Assembly: GCF_016613535.2 (NCBI RefSeq)
Contig: NZ_CP071518.1
Coordinates: forward strand, 558,001 to 622,000
Length of the DNA: 64,000 nucleotides
Direction: 5' to 3'
Source of the DNA: Lysobacter solisilvae
GTDB lineage: Bacteria > Pseudomonadota > Gammaproteobacteria > Xanthomonadales > Xanthomonadaceae
A model generated the notes under the pieces. The model saw only the letters and a list, made by a program, of their open reading frames with translations, was not told the DNA's origin and searched no databases. The position numbers were made by a program, and so were the translations under genes. How positions within the stretch are numbered: the first letter of the stretch is position 1; each line of letters starts with the position of its first letter. Positions 32,400 to 42,881 of this stretch are shown here, in pieces.

Positions 32400-32860
32400 A
32401 AGGAAGCTGGTTGCAAGGAGGAAGCGGGGTACAACGATGTAGCGGATCTTCGATCTACAGCATCAGGCCACGATTCAAGTGACCCTTGGAACTCAGCGGG
32501 CGCACGGTAACCGCTCGTGGCGGCGAGCGTCAATCATCCCGGCATGGGTCGTTCAGTTTCGGCTCCCGGGAACCCTGTGGCCGCCGTCCAGCGGGGTCAC
32601 CCGGGCTCCGCGCGGCCTTGCGGCGGCCGTCCGGCCCCGGGATCGCGCATGGCGCCGCTGAGCGCGTCCGGGCCACACCCGGTCCTGGCAGGCACGGCCT
32701 GATGGCGGGAGGATTGCTCCGGCGTGCGCGCTGGACGGGCTCGCGCGCATGAACTGGGGGCGAGCATGAACCGCTCCGCCCGGCCATGACGGTCGCTGTA
32801 CGCACTTTTTACCCGACCGGGCGGAGCCTTGCGGGCGTTCCACCCACAGGAGTACCCCGC
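32400..32860. other. Long spacer between csp and EF-hand gene
   Basis: About 460 bp without a supportable ORF. It must hold the csp promoter (minus strand) and that of the EF-hand gene (plus strand). A weak minus-strand TTGAAT with TAGATC 15 bp downstream near 32455-32480 is the only csp promoter candidate I see. Confidence 0.5.
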
Positions 32861-33427
32861 ATGACCCGCAGCTCCCTCACCCTGCTGTCGATCACCGTGG
32901 CCATGGCGCTGGCCGCCTGCGCCCGCGACGAGGACCGCACCGCGGACGTCGCGCCGGCCGACACGGCGACCGAGGTCGCCACCACCACGCCTGCCCCGGC
33001 CACCGAGGCCGCTCCACCCGCGACACCCGCAACACCGGCAGCCGAGCCTGTCACGACGGCCGATGCGGCCTCCCCGGTCGACAACCACTTCGCCCTGCTC
33101 GACACCGACCACGATGGCACCGTGCTCGCGGCCGAACACGCCAGCAGCGCCCACGCCATGTTCAACACCATGGACACCAATGCGGACGGGCGCGTGACCG
33201 CCGAGGAGATGGACGCGGCCAAGGGCACGCTATCGGCTGATACGCGCATGAGTTCGGCCGACAAGATCCGCACCATCGACACCAATCACGACGGTGTGCT
33301 GACCGTAGCCGAACACGAGGCCGGATCGCGCACGATGTTCGAGAAGATGGATTCAGACAAGAACGGTCAGTTGACCCTGGCCGAGGTCCAGGCCGGCCAC
33401 GACGCGACGATGGGCGAGCGCCAGTAG
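32861..33427 (+). CDS. EF-hand calcium-binding lipoprotein
   Basis: 188 residues. N-terminal signal with lipobox-like LAACA (Cys 20), an Ala/Pro/Thr-rich linker (25-75), then four EF-hand loops: DTDHDGTVLAAEH, DTNADGRVTAEEM, DTNHDGVLTVAEH and DSDKNGQLTLAEV, each with Asp at 1, 3, 5 and Glu at 12. An envelope-anchored calcium binder; partner unknown. AGGAG precedes the ATG and an intrinsic terminator follows. Two further EF-hand genes occur at 46.9 and 55.5 kb. Confidence 0.88.
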   Translation: MTRSSLTLLSITVAMALAACARDEDRTADVAPADTATEVATTTPAPATEAAPPATPATPAAEPVTTADAASPVDNHFALLDTDHDGTVLAAEHASSAHAMFNTMDTNADGRVTAEEMDAAKGTLSADTRMSSADKIRTIDTNHDGVLTVAEHEAGSRTMFEKMDSDKNGQLTLAEVQAGHDATMGERQ

Positions 33428-33475
33428 ACCGCGCTGGCGCGCATCAAGGGCGCCAGGACGCGCAGACCGCATTCA

Positions 33476-33508
33476 GGGCGCGGCTCCGCAGGATCCGCGC
33501 CCTTTTTT
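33476..33508 (+). terminator. Intrinsic terminator after EF-hand gene
   Basis: GGGCGCGG (33476-33483) pairs with CCGCGCCC (33495-33502), 11-nt loop, followed by T6. Confidence 0.88.
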
Positions 33509-33603
33509 GTTGCGTGCGTTGCGCGGGGGCCGCGCGCCATTGCACGTCCGGTCCACATGCCGCGACGTATGTTGGCAGGACTTTCCTGAGGGAGACTGCA
33601 CGC

Positions 33604-33813
33604 ATGGGTACCAACGACCACGCCCGCGAACGCGTCAAGACCGACCACACCACGCCTCCACCGAAAGGCAATCGCACCCAGGATGCCGACCACGCACTGC
33701 GCGCCGGCCAGGATGGCGCCACGCAACGCAAGTCCTCTTCCGGACGCGAACCGTCCACGCGCGACGAAGGCCGCGACGACCGCCGCAGCGGGAGCGACAG
33801 CGGCCGTCAGTAG
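33604..33813 (+). CDS. Small hydrophilic protein of unknown function
   Basis: 69 residues, almost entirely polar (His, Arg, Asp, Gln, Ser, Gly), no hydrophobic core and so probably disordered, in the manner of stress-inducible hydrophilins. ATG 33604 has GAGGGAGA eight bases upstream. No family recognised. Preceded by a terminator, so it has its own promoter. Confidence 0.65.
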   Translation: MGTNDHARERVKTDHTTPPPKGNRTQDADHALRAGQDGATQRKSSSGREPSTRDEGRDDRRSGSDSGRQ

Positions 33814-33972
33814 CGCCAGACGCCGGCTGGACACTGCCACGGCAGGAAAAATGCGGCACCCAGCGCCCTCGGGGCGGATCGATCATGCGCCGCCCAGCGC
33901 CCGGCGGGGCACGGTGGCGTTGTCCTTCCCGGACGCGCAGAATCAAACCGCATTTCCGCTGTGGAGAGCGCC

Positions 33973-34521
33973 ATGGTTCGCCCCACGACCCCGGCCCGCC
34001 TGACCCTGCTGGTGCTCCACGCCTGCCTGGCCTCTGCCTGCGCCCATGCCCCCGCCGTGGCCACCGACGCGCCCTACAGCCTGCCGGCCAATGGCCCGGT
34101 CGACGTGCGCTGGCGGGAACCCTCGCAGTTCGAGGAAATGCGCTACGGCCAGGCCTCGTTTGAAGACCGGCGCGGCGAATGGGTCGAGGAGCTGGCCCAG
34201 CATCTGCGCGAGCGTGCCGCCTCCCGGCTGGCGCCCGGCGACCACCTGCTCGTGGAGTTCATCGACATCGACCGGGCGGGCGATTTCGAACGCTGGCGCG
34301 CCGTCGGCGTCCAGGACACGCGCGTGGTGCGTGACATCTACCCGCCGCGCATGCGGCTGAATTTCGTCCACACCGATGCCAACGGCACTGTCCTCGCCCA
34401 GGGCGAGCGGCGGCTGACCGATGCGGGCTTTCTCAGCGGCGCGCGGGGCATCGACAGCGATCGCCTGCGCTTCGAGAAGCGCCTGCTGGACCAGTGGCTG
34501 GTGCGCGAATTCCCGCGGTGA
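33973..34521 (+). CDS. DUF3016 family exported protein
   Basis: 182 residues with a hydrophobic leader ending SACAHA, possibly a lipoprotein (Cys within the leader). The DUF3016 core is visible: VDVRWREPSQFEE, a central LVEFIDIDRAGDFE and DIYPPRMRLNFVHTDANG. Function unknown; members are common in xanthomonads. ATG 33973 has GGAGAG five bases upstream; an in-frame GTG at 33961 would overlap that site. Confidence 0.87.
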   Translation: MVRPTTPARLTLLVLHACLASACAHAPAVATDAPYSLPANGPVDVRWREPSQFEEMRYGQASFEDRRGEWVEELAQHLRERAASRLAPGDHLLVEFIDIDRAGDFERWRAVGVQDTRVVRDIYPPRMRLNFVHTDANGTVLAQGERRLTDAGFLSGARGIDSDRLRFEKRLLDQWLVREFPR

Positions 34522-34579
34522 AATTGCCGCAGTGAAATTCCCGCGCTGAATCGAGTCGTCCCGCGGCCGGGCGCGCCAA

Positions 34580-34897
34580 TCAGTGCACCGCGCCGACGTC
34601 ACGCAGCAGCTGCTGGATGCTGTGGTCCTGCAGCGGGTCGAACTCCACCCCCAGATGGTCGCTGCAGACGCGCGTGACCTTGGCCTGCAGCGCGACGATG
34701 TCGGCGGCGTGGATCTGGAACAGCACGCGCAGTGGCATGCCCGCCGGCGGCGTCCAGCCGTCTGACAGCCCCACGCGGGCACCGCCCTCCGACAGGTCCA
34801 TCACATCGGCCAGGTGCTGGTCGCCGTTGGGGGTGAGCATCACTGCCACGACGACGTCGTGGCGCGCGTGGTGCCTGCGTTCCTGCTGCGCGTCCAT
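34580..34897 (-). CDS. PilZ domain protein, predicted cyclic-di-GMP receptor
   Basis: 105 residues, a stand-alone PilZ domain. The ligand-binding signatures are both present: the arginine cluster in ERRHHARH (R7, R8, R12) and DLSEGG (34-39) matching D/NxSxxG. It should therefore bind cyclic-di-GMP, unlike the degenerate PilZ protein of the pilus system. ATG 34897 is chosen (GAGGA upstream); a longer in-frame start would add an unrelated Arg-rich lead. Confidence 0.9.
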   Translation of the reverse strand: MDAQQERRHHARHDVVVAVMLTPNGDQHLADVMDLSEGGARVGLSDGWTPPAGMPLRVLFQIHAADIVALQAKVTRVCSDHLGVEFDPLQDHSIQQLLRDVGAVH

Positions 34898-35099
34898 GGA
34901 GGTGTCCTCGGCCAGCGCATCGCGACGGCCGCGACACTCCCCAGGAACAACGCGGATTGGCTCCGCCACAGGCCCGCCGAACGCTTCGATAACAATGTAG
35001 TCACCTCGACCTCACCTGCGACCCGCTTCAGGTAGCCGGGCATACGCGCCGCTCACCTCGCCCTGCCTACCGTCGGCCGCAGTCAGCCAGGAGTCCGCC

Positions 35100-35870
35100 A
35101 TGCGCCTGCTCGTCGTCCTGAGCTCCCTCGCCATGCCGGCCGTGGCGTGGCTCTCCCAACGCGGTGTGTTCGGCCCCGACAACGGCACGGTGTCCGACCG
35201 TTACCCGACGCTGCTGGTCGCGGCCGGATACGCATTTGCGATCTGGGGTCTGATTTTCCTGCTCGACGTGGCGTACGGCATCTGGCAGGCCACCGGTGCG
35301 CGTCGCCGGGACCCGGCGCTCGACCGGGTGGCGCCGTGGGCGGCGGGCGGTTTCGCGTTGACCGCAGGCTGGATGCCCCTGTTCTCGCTGGGCGCCGCCA
35401 CGCCGGGGCTGTTCTGGGTGTGCCTGCTCGTGATCATCGGCGCATTGGCCTGCATGGCGTGTGCGGCGGCGCGTGCCGTCGACGGTGTCGTGCCGGCGTG
35501 GGCGCGCAATGCGCTGGCCTTGCACGCGGGCTGGCTGTCGCTGGCCGTGTTCCTCAACCTGGCCCAGGTGATCGTGGCCTTCAGACTGTTGTCGCCGACG
35601 CACATGCTCGGCTGGAGCCTGGGGCTGTTCGCGGCCGCCGCGTGCGTGCTGGCGCTGGTGAACCTGAGGTTGCGTGGCCAATGGGGCTATGTGGTCGCCG
35701 GGATCTGGGGCCTGGCCGGCGTGTACGTGCACCAGTCGGAGTCGAGCCTGCCAGGTGCAGGGGCCGCCGCCCTGGTGGCCTTCGGGATCGGCGTGCTGAT
35801 CCTCGCCCAGACGCTCTGGCTGCAGCTGCGGGAACCGGCGTTGGGGGCCCGTACGGTTCCGGCCGAGTAG
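35100..35870 (+). CDS. TspO/MBR-like multipass membrane protein
   Basis: 256 residues with about eight hydrophobic segments. The segment YAFAIWGLIFLLDVAYGIWQ resembles the TspO-related tryptophan-rich sensory protein group, but the protein is longer than TspO (about 160). Function uncertain: tetrapyrrole or carotenoid-linked roles are known for TspO, none can be shown here. AGGAG precedes ATG 35100. The GT2 gene follows 75 bp later. Confidence 0.6.
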   Translation: MRLLVVLSSLAMPAVAWLSQRGVFGPDNGTVSDRYPTLLVAAGYAFAIWGLIFLLDVAYGIWQATGARRRDPALDRVAPWAAGGFALTAGWMPLFSLGAATPGLFWVCLLVIIGALACMACAAARAVDGVVPAWARNALALHAGWLSLAVFLNLAQVIVAFRLLSPTHMLGWSLGLFAAAACVLALVNLRLRGQWGYVVAGIWGLAGVYVHQSESSLPGAGAAALVAFGIGVLILAQTLWLQLREPALGARTVPAE

Positions 35871-35945
35871 GCCGTCCCGAGGCGGCATGCGAGATGCGTG
35901 CGTCTGGCCCCGGCATGCGCGGACGGCGCGTGCGACGATCGGCAG

Positions 35946-36653
35946 GTGATCTCCTTCATCCTGCCCGCACATGACGAAGCCGTCCTGATCGGCGCCACGC
36001 TGCGCGCCGTGCATGTCGCCGCGCGGGCGCTGGATTGCGAGTACGAGATCGTCGTCGTCGACGATGCTTCCACGGACCGCACCGCGGAGATCGCACACGA
36101 ACTGGGCGCGCGCGTGCTGCGCGTCGAGCATCGCCACATCGCCGCCACGCGCAATGCCGGGGCGCGTTTCGCCCTCGGCGACCGGCTGGTGTTCGTCGAC
36201 AGCGACACCCTCATCGATACGGCCGTGCTGGCCGCGGCACTGGGCGCCCTCGCCGGTGGCGCGGTCGGCGGAGGCGCCACGGTGCGGATGACCGGGACGC
36301 TGGCCTGGTATGAACGACTGGCGGTGGGCGTCGCCGTGCCCGTGCTGCGGTGGGCCCGGATCGCCCCGGGATGTTTCATCTTCTGCACGCGCGCCGCCTT
36401 CGAGGCGGCCGGGGGGTTCGACGAGCGGCTCTACGCCGCCGAGGATGTCGCGCTCAGCCATGCGCTGGCGCGGCGCGGCCGGTTCGTCCTTCTGCGCGAG
36501 ACCGTCGCCACGTCGGAACGCAAACTGCGCACGTTCGGCGCCGGCGAACACCTGCGGCTGCTGTGGCGGCTGGCGCGCCACGGTCGCGGCGCGCTGCGTT
36601 CTCGCGACCACCTGCGGTTGTGGTACGACAAGCGGCGCCACGGCCCGCCCTGA
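35946..36653 (+). CDS. Family 2 glycosyltransferase
   Basis: 235 residues. GT-A fold starting ISFILPAHDEAVLIGATL, with VVVDDASTDRTAEI and the metal-binding DSD (VFVDSDTL). No transmembrane anchor; a hydrophobic central patch suggests peripheral membrane association. C-terminal GGFDERLYAAEDVALSHAL matches the acceptor-side ED motif. GTG 35946 begins the conserved strand; an upstream in-frame GTG at 35898 is possible. Donor and acceptor unknown. Confidence 0.87.
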   Translation: MISFILPAHDEAVLIGATLRAVHVAARALDCEYEIVVVDDASTDRTAEIAHELGARVLRVEHRHIAATRNAGARFALGDRLVFVDSDTLIDTAVLAAALGALAGGAVGGGATVRMTGTLAWYERLAVGVAVPVLRWARIAPGCFIFCTRAAFEAAGGFDERLYAAEDVALSHALARRGRFVLLRETVATSERKLRTFGAGEHLRLLWRLARHGRGALRSRDHLRLWYDKRRHGPP

Positions 36654-36794
36654 AGCGGATTGCCGGTCCACTTCCGGCACCAGGCCCGCGCGGGCCATCC
36701 CTTGCCTGAAGCGGACGCAACGCGGCCCACGTTTCTTCACGCGACGGCCAAGCCGGCTGCAACAGCATCGGTCCATCTTCCAGGAACCGCTGCC

Positions 36795-37988
36795 ATGACC
36801 CTTCGCACCTGCTGCCTGTTGCTCCTCCTGCCCGTCGCCGCCGTCGCCCAGACCACGACGCCCCCCGCGAGCCCGCCACCCCCGGCGGGTGACGCGAAGA
36901 TCGCCGAGTACAAGGCGGCCCAGGGCGGCGGGGAAAAAACCGACCCCGCTGCGCCCCCGCGAGCCGAAGCGCAATCGCAGGCGCCTGCGCCGGCGCCGGC
37001 GAAGGACGACCCCGCAATGTCGCCACCCGCGGGCGACGCCGCCATCGAGGCCTACAAGTCGGGTACCGCCGGCACGCCGACGCCGCCTGCATCCACCACT
37101 CCGCCGTCGCCGGCCTCGCCGCCTGCCAATGACGGATCTGCGCGGCCGATCGAGCACGACATGCTGCACGCGCAGATCCTGCTGGAGCGTGCGCACTTCT
37201 CGCCCGGCGAGATCGACGGCCAGGGCGGCAGCAACACCCGGCGCGCCATCGCGGCCTTTCAACGCTTCCAGGGGCTGACGGCTTCCGGGGAACTGGACGA
37301 GGCGACCTGGGCCGCGCTGGAAACCCAGGGCGCCGCGCTGGTGGACTACACGCTCACCGCGCAGGACGTCGCCGGGCCGTTCGCGGCCGTACCCAAGGAC
37401 ATGATGGACAAGGCCAAGCTCACCACGCTGGGCTACGCGAGCGCGGCCGAAGCCCTGGGCGAACGCTTCCGCGCCAGCCCCGCGCTGCTGCAGCGGCTCA
37501 ATCCCGGCAAGCCGCTGGACGTGGCCGGCACCACGCTCACCGTGCCCAATGTCGCGGACCTGGCGCCGCCGGCGAAGGCGGCCAAGGTGCTGGTGGACAA
37601 TTCCGACGCCTCGGTCGCGCTGGTCGATGCCCAGGGCCGGGTCTATGCGCGCTACCCCGCCAGCACCGGCAGCAGTCACGACCCGCTGCCGGTCGGCGAA
37701 TGGAAGATCAACGGCGTCACCGTCGACCCGACCTTCCAATACAACCCCGAACTCTTCTGGGATGCCGACCCGGCCCATGCCAAGGCGAAGATCCCGGCCG
37801 GCCCGAACAACCCGGTAGGCGTCGCCTGGGTCGACCTGTCCAAGCCGCACTACGGCATCCACGGAACACCCGAGCCGGCCACCATCGGCAAGACGCAGTC
37901 CCACGGCTGCATCCGGCTGACCAACTGGAGCGCTCGCGAACTGGCCAAGGCGGTCTCGGCCGGTCTGCCCGCGCTGCTGCAGGAGTAA
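36795..37988 (+). CDS. L,D-transpeptidase (YkuD) with peptidoglycan-binding domain
   Basis: 397 residues. Signal peptide (MTLRTCCLLLLLPVAAVAQ), a Pro/Ala-rich region with two near-identical PPAGDAxIxxYK motifs (29-40 and 77-88), a PG_binding_1 domain (about 118-165) and a C-terminal YkuD domain with HGT...SHGCIR (H370, C372). Forms 3-3 cross-links or attaches proteins to peptidoglycan in the periplasm. The downstream M23-type peptidase gene starts three bases after its stop, suggesting paired wall synthesis and editing. Confidence 0.93.
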   Translation: MTLRTCCLLLLLPVAAVAQTTTPPASPPPPAGDAKIAEYKAAQGGGEKTDPAAPPRAEAQSQAPAPAPAKDDPAMSPPAGDAAIEAYKSGTAGTPTPPASTTPPSPASPPANDGSARPIEHDMLHAQILLERAHFSPGEIDGQGGSNTRRAIAAFQRFQGLTASGELDEATWAALETQGAALVDYTLTAQDVAGPFAAVPKDMMDKAKLTTLGYASAAEALGERFRASPALLQRLNPGKPLDVAGTTLTVPNVADLAPPAKAAKVLVDNSDASVALVDAQGRVYARYPASTGSSHDPLPVGEWKINGVTVDPTFQYNPELFWDADPAHAKAKIPAGPNNPVGVAWVDLSKPHYGIHGTPEPATIGKTQSHGCIRLTNWSARELAKAVSAGLPALLQE

Positions 37989-37991
37989 TCC

Positions 37992-38666
37992 GTGCGGACG
38001 CTGCTGGTGTTCATCGTCGGCCTGCTGCTCGGGGCCAACGCGGTGTATTTCGCGATGACGCGTTACGCGCGTCCGGACTGCCCGCGCGAGTGCCCTGCTC
38101 CGTCGGAATCCGCGCGACCGATCCCCGCCTCGCCGACGACCCGGTCGCCGGTGGCGGCCGCGCCGGCGCCGGCCGACAGCCCGGTCGCTACGCTGCCGGC
38201 ACCAGCACCCTCACCGGCCATTGCGAGCGCGCATGGGGGACTGGGACTGCCCGTGCGGGGCCTCACGGTGGACCAGTTGCAGGACACCTTCTCGGATGCG
38301 CGCGGCAGTGAACGCCGCCATGAGGCGATGGACATCGCCGCACCCGCCGGGACGGAGGTGCTGGCGGTGGCCGACGGGCGCATCGAGAAGCTCTTCACCA
38401 GCGCCCAGGGCGGCCTGACCATCTACCAGTTCGAGCCCACCGGACAGTACGCGTACTACTACGCGCACCTCCAGGGCTATGCGCCCGGCCTGCGCGAAGA
38501 CCAGGCCGTGGTGCGCGGGCAGCTGCTGGGTTACGTGGGCAGCACGGGCAACGCCAACCCGTCGGCGCCCCATCTGCACTTCGCGGTCTTCGAACTGGGA
38601 CCGGAAAAACAGTGGTGGAAGGGAACGGCGATCAATCCGTATCCGCTGCTGGGCGGACGGCACTGA
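37992..38666 (+). CDS. M23 family metallopeptidase (LytM-type)
   Basis: 224 residues from GTG 37992. N-terminal signal anchor (3-22), a Pro/Ala-rich linker (40-80) and a LytM domain with the zinc ligands H110 and D114 (RRHEAMD) and H196 (HLHF), plus H159 and H194, so it should be an active endopeptidase rather than an EnvC/NlpD-type activator. Co-transcribed with the L,D-transpeptidase. Its 3' end overlaps the reading frame of the convergent hybrid kinase. Confidence 0.92.
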   Translation: MRTLLVFIVGLLLGANAVYFAMTRYARPDCPRECPAPSESARPIPASPTTRSPVAAAPAPADSPVATLPAPAPSPAIASAHGGLGLPVRGLTVDQLQDTFSDARGSERRHEAMDIAAPAGTEVLAVADGRIEKLFTSAQGGLTIYQFEPTGQYAYYYAHLQGYAPGLREDQAVVRGQLLGYVGSTGNANPSAPHLHFAVFELGPEKQWWKGTAINPYPLLGGRH

Positions 38667-40639
38667 CCGCCGGCACCGGCGCCGGGCACAGGGTCGCCAT
38701 CACCGCATCCAGTTCGTGCGGCGACAACGGTTTGGTCAGATGGGCGTGGAAGCCGGCGGCGAGCGAAGCCGCACGGTCGGAAGGCTGGCCGTAGCCGGTG
38801 AGCGCGACCATCGAAGGCGGATCCCGGTACTGCATCCGCAGGACGCGCGCGACTTCCAGCCCATCGATGTCCGGCAGCCCGATGTCCAGGGAACACCAGG
38901 TCCGGGCGCCGTCGCGTGACTGCGGCGAGTGCGTCGGCGCCGTTGTAGACGGCGCGCACCCGGTGCCCGCGCGTGCGCAGCAGGGTACTCAGCGTGTCGG
39001 CGGCGTCGCGGTTGTCGTCCACGATGAGGATGTCGTGCGCGAGTACCGATTCAGTGGCCGCGGCGCCGGCCTGCACGCCCTCCGGCGGCTCGATCCTCGG
39101 CAGACGCACGACGAACTCCGTGCCTTCGCCGGGCTTGCCGGTGCTGAACACGCTGATCTGGCCGTCATGCATCGCGACCAGCTGCTGGACCAGGCTCAGG
39201 CCCAGGCCCAGGCCGCTCTGCGGCGAAGCCGGGTCACGCTCCCCCTGCACGAAGGGCAGGAAGATCTCGGCGGTGCGGTGGGCGGGGATGCCCGGCCCGT
39301 TGTCGGCCACGGCCAGTTCCACGAATTGCGGGGTGCTGCGCAGCGACGCCACGATGCGTCCGCCGTGCGGCGTGAACTTGGATGCGTTGCCCAGCAGGTT
39401 GCTCATCACCTGCAGCATCCGCGCGCGATCACCATGGATCCAGTACTCGCCCGGCGGACGCAGGATCGACAGCGCCTGCCCGCGTTCGACCGCCGCTGCT
39501 TCCACTGCCTCCACCGCCTCGGCCAGCACCGAGCCGGTCTCAACCGGATGGAAGTCGATCCGGATCTTGCCGTGCGTGATACGGCCCACGTCCAGCAGGT
39601 CGTCCACCAGCCGGGTCATCTGTCCCAGCTGCCGCGCGATCACGTCACGGCACATGCGCAGGCTCTGCGACGCGATCGGCTCCATCTGCATGATCGCCAC
39701 GGCATTGGCGATCGGTGCCAGCGGGTTGCGCAGCTCATGGCCCAGCATGGCCAGGAACGTGGTCATGCGCCGGCCCTCGTCCTCCAGCGCCACGACGCGA
39801 CGCTTCTCGGTGAGGTCACGGGTGACCTTGGCGAAGCCGATATGGCGTCCGGAATCGTCGCGCAGCGAAGTGATGACCACGCTGGCCCAGAAACGGCTGC
39901 CGTCCTTGCGCACGCGCCAGCCCTCGTCCTCCAGCCGGCCATCGCGCAGGGCCAGTTCCAGCTCGCGCGCGGGCCAGCCGGCGGTCACGACTTCGTCGGG
40001 ATAGAACACCGAGAAGTGCTGACCGATGATTTCGTCGGCGCGGTAACCCTTGGCCCGCTCGGCGCCCGCGTTCCAGCTGACGACCGTGCCCTCCGGGTCC
40101 AGCATGAAGATTGCGTAGTCGCTCACGCCGTCCACGATCAGGCGGAAGCGTTCCTCGCTTCGACGCAGGAGTTCTTCGTGCTCGCGCCTGGCGGTGAGGT
40201 CGCGGGTGATCTTGGAGAAGCCGCGCAGCACGCCGCGCTCGTCCTCCAGGCGGGTAATGAGCACGTTCGCCCAGAACCGCGTCCCGTCCTTGCGCAGGCG
40301 CCCGTCCTCGAAGCGACCGGTCGCGCGGGCCATGTCCAGCTCGTGCTGCGGCCAGCCCTCCGCGATCCGTTCCTCGGGGTAGAACACGCTGAAATGGCGG
40401 CCGATGATTTCATCGGCCCGATAGCCCTTGATGTTCTGCGCGCCCAGGTTCCAAGTGCGGATGATCCCCTCGGGATCCAGCTGGAAGATCGCATAGTCCG
40501 GCACCGAGGCGACGAGAAGCCGGTAGATGTCCTCGTCAACCTCTTCAGGGATGGACTGCTGCGATACCTTCACGGGAAATGCGTGGCTCCGGACCAGCGG
40601 AAATGGGCTGCGCCGCGCGAAAGCCCCTTGACTCCTCAT
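38531..40639 (-). CDS. PAS-PAS hybrid histidine kinase, receiver domain frameshifted
   Basis: 702 residues as it reads. Two very similar PAS domains (about 40-150 and 165-280), HisKA with phospho-acceptor H301 (LGHELRNPLAPI), HATPase_c (NASKFT, DNGPGI, GLGLGLSL) and the start of a receiver (ILIVDDNRDAAD, 537-548). After F583 the frame is lost: three G at 38889-38891 where two would keep LVFLDIGLPDIDGLEVA in frame. The final 119 residues are therefore nonsense. Removing one base gives a 668-residue protein ending at 38632. No transmembrane segment, so it is a soluble sensor. The start is uncertain: GTG at 40573 is an alternative. Confidence 0.8.
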   Translation of the reverse strand: MRSQGAFARRSPFPLVRSHAFPVKVSQQSIPEEVDEDIYRLLVASVPDYAIFQLDPEGIIRTWNLGAQNIKGYRADEIIGRHFSVFYPEERIAEGWPQHELDMARATGRFEDGRLRKDGTRFWANVLITRLEDERGVLRGFSKITRDLTARREHEELLRRSEERFRLIVDGVSDYAIFMLDPEGTVVSWNAGAERAKGYRADEIIGQHFSVFYPDEVVTAGWPARELELALRDGRLEDEGWRVRKDGSRFWASVVITSLRDDSGRHIGFAKVTRDLTEKRRVVALEDEGRRMTTFLAMLGHELRNPLAPIANAVAIMQMEPIASQSLRMCRDVIARQLGQMTRLVDDLLDVGRITHGKIRIDFHPVETGSVLAEAVEAVEAAAVERGQALSILRPPGEYWIHGDRARMLQVMSNLLGNASKFTPHGGRIVASLRSTPQFVELAVADNGPGIPAHRTAEIFLPFVQGERDPASPQSGLGLGLSLVQQLVAMHDGQISVFSTGKPGEGTEFVVRLPRIEPPEGVQAGAAATESVLAHDILIVDDNRDAADTLSTLLRTRGHRVRAVYNGADALAAVTRRRPDLVFPGHRAAGHRWAGSRARPADAVPGSAFDGRAHRLRPAFRPCGFARRRLPRPSDQTVVAARTGCGDGDPVPGAGAGGQCRPPSSGYGLIAVPFHHCFSGPSSKTAKCRWGADGLALPVLPT
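38632..38891 (-). pseudogene. Out-of-frame second half of the kinase receiver domain
   Basis: In the +1 frame this segment encodes LDIGLPDIDGLEVARVLR, then VALTGYG and LTKPLSPHELDAVM: the phospho-acceptor Asp, the conserved Thr and the conserved Lys of a receiver. It is disconnected from the kinase by one extra base in the G run at 38889-38891. Confidence 0.8.
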
Positions 40640-40646
40640 TGGAGCA

Positions 40647-40678
40647 GCGCCCGCGTGAAGCCGCTTTCACGCGGGCGC
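40647..40678. other. Perfect 13-bp hairpin between M28 peptidase and kinase genes
   Basis: 40647-40659 pairs with 40666-40678 (loop GCCGCT). On the minus strand it follows the M28 gene by 39 bases and ends eight bases before the kinase ATG. No U-tract. It may stabilise the peptidase message end or occlude the kinase ribosome site. Confidence 0.6.
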
Positions 40679-40717
40679 CTCAACCGGCGCGCTTAGCAAC
40701 GCAGGCCGGCCCCCCCC

Positions 40718-42415
<1,698 letters not shown>

Positions 42416-42881
42416 CTTTGACCTGTACGCGAGGTGGCAGGGGCCGCGGGCAGGCCGCGGGGAGCGCCCGATCCTAGCAGCGGCGGCGTCGGACCAACGC
42501 GCACGGCTCCCCAGGCCCGGGCTGCGGCCAAACTCCGCAAGGCGGATTTCCGGGGGTTCCCGTGCGATCCGTGCGCCCGGCCTTCACGCCCCACCATGCC
42601 CGGGCCGGCCCACACTGCACCGACGGTCCCGCGCCGCGGCGTGGGGGCCGCATCACCCGTGCAGGGAGGCGCGCCATGTCCGCCATTGCGCAGGACCCAA
42701 CGACCCGCGACGGAATTCTGGCGCCCCTTGCGGCACGCGCCTTGCAGCAGACCGCCTGTCATTCCCCAGCGGCATTTCGTCGCGTGGTCCGAACCCACTT
42801 CGCAGTCCGCGCACGCCGCGCACGCCAGTGCCCGCGCGTGGCTGGCACGATGCCCGCCCCCTGAACGAGCCCCGCTCCAAC
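42416..42881. other. Long divergent spacer without a convincing gene
   Basis: 466 bp between the M28 and pilus-ATPase starts. Several GC-biased open frames exist, but none has a ribosome site or recognisable product. Presumably carries both promoters; no clear -10/-35 pair was found. Confidence 0.5.

Noticed and set aside
32480..32860. 88-residue plus-strand frame downstream of the csp leader
   Set aside because: Composition is typical of GC-rich noise (Arg/Gly/Pro), with no ribosome site and no recognisable domain.
42416..42881. Small proteins in the M28 to pilus-ATPase spacer
   Set aside because: The open frames are Arg/Pro-rich, overlap one another on both strands and lack ribosome sites.
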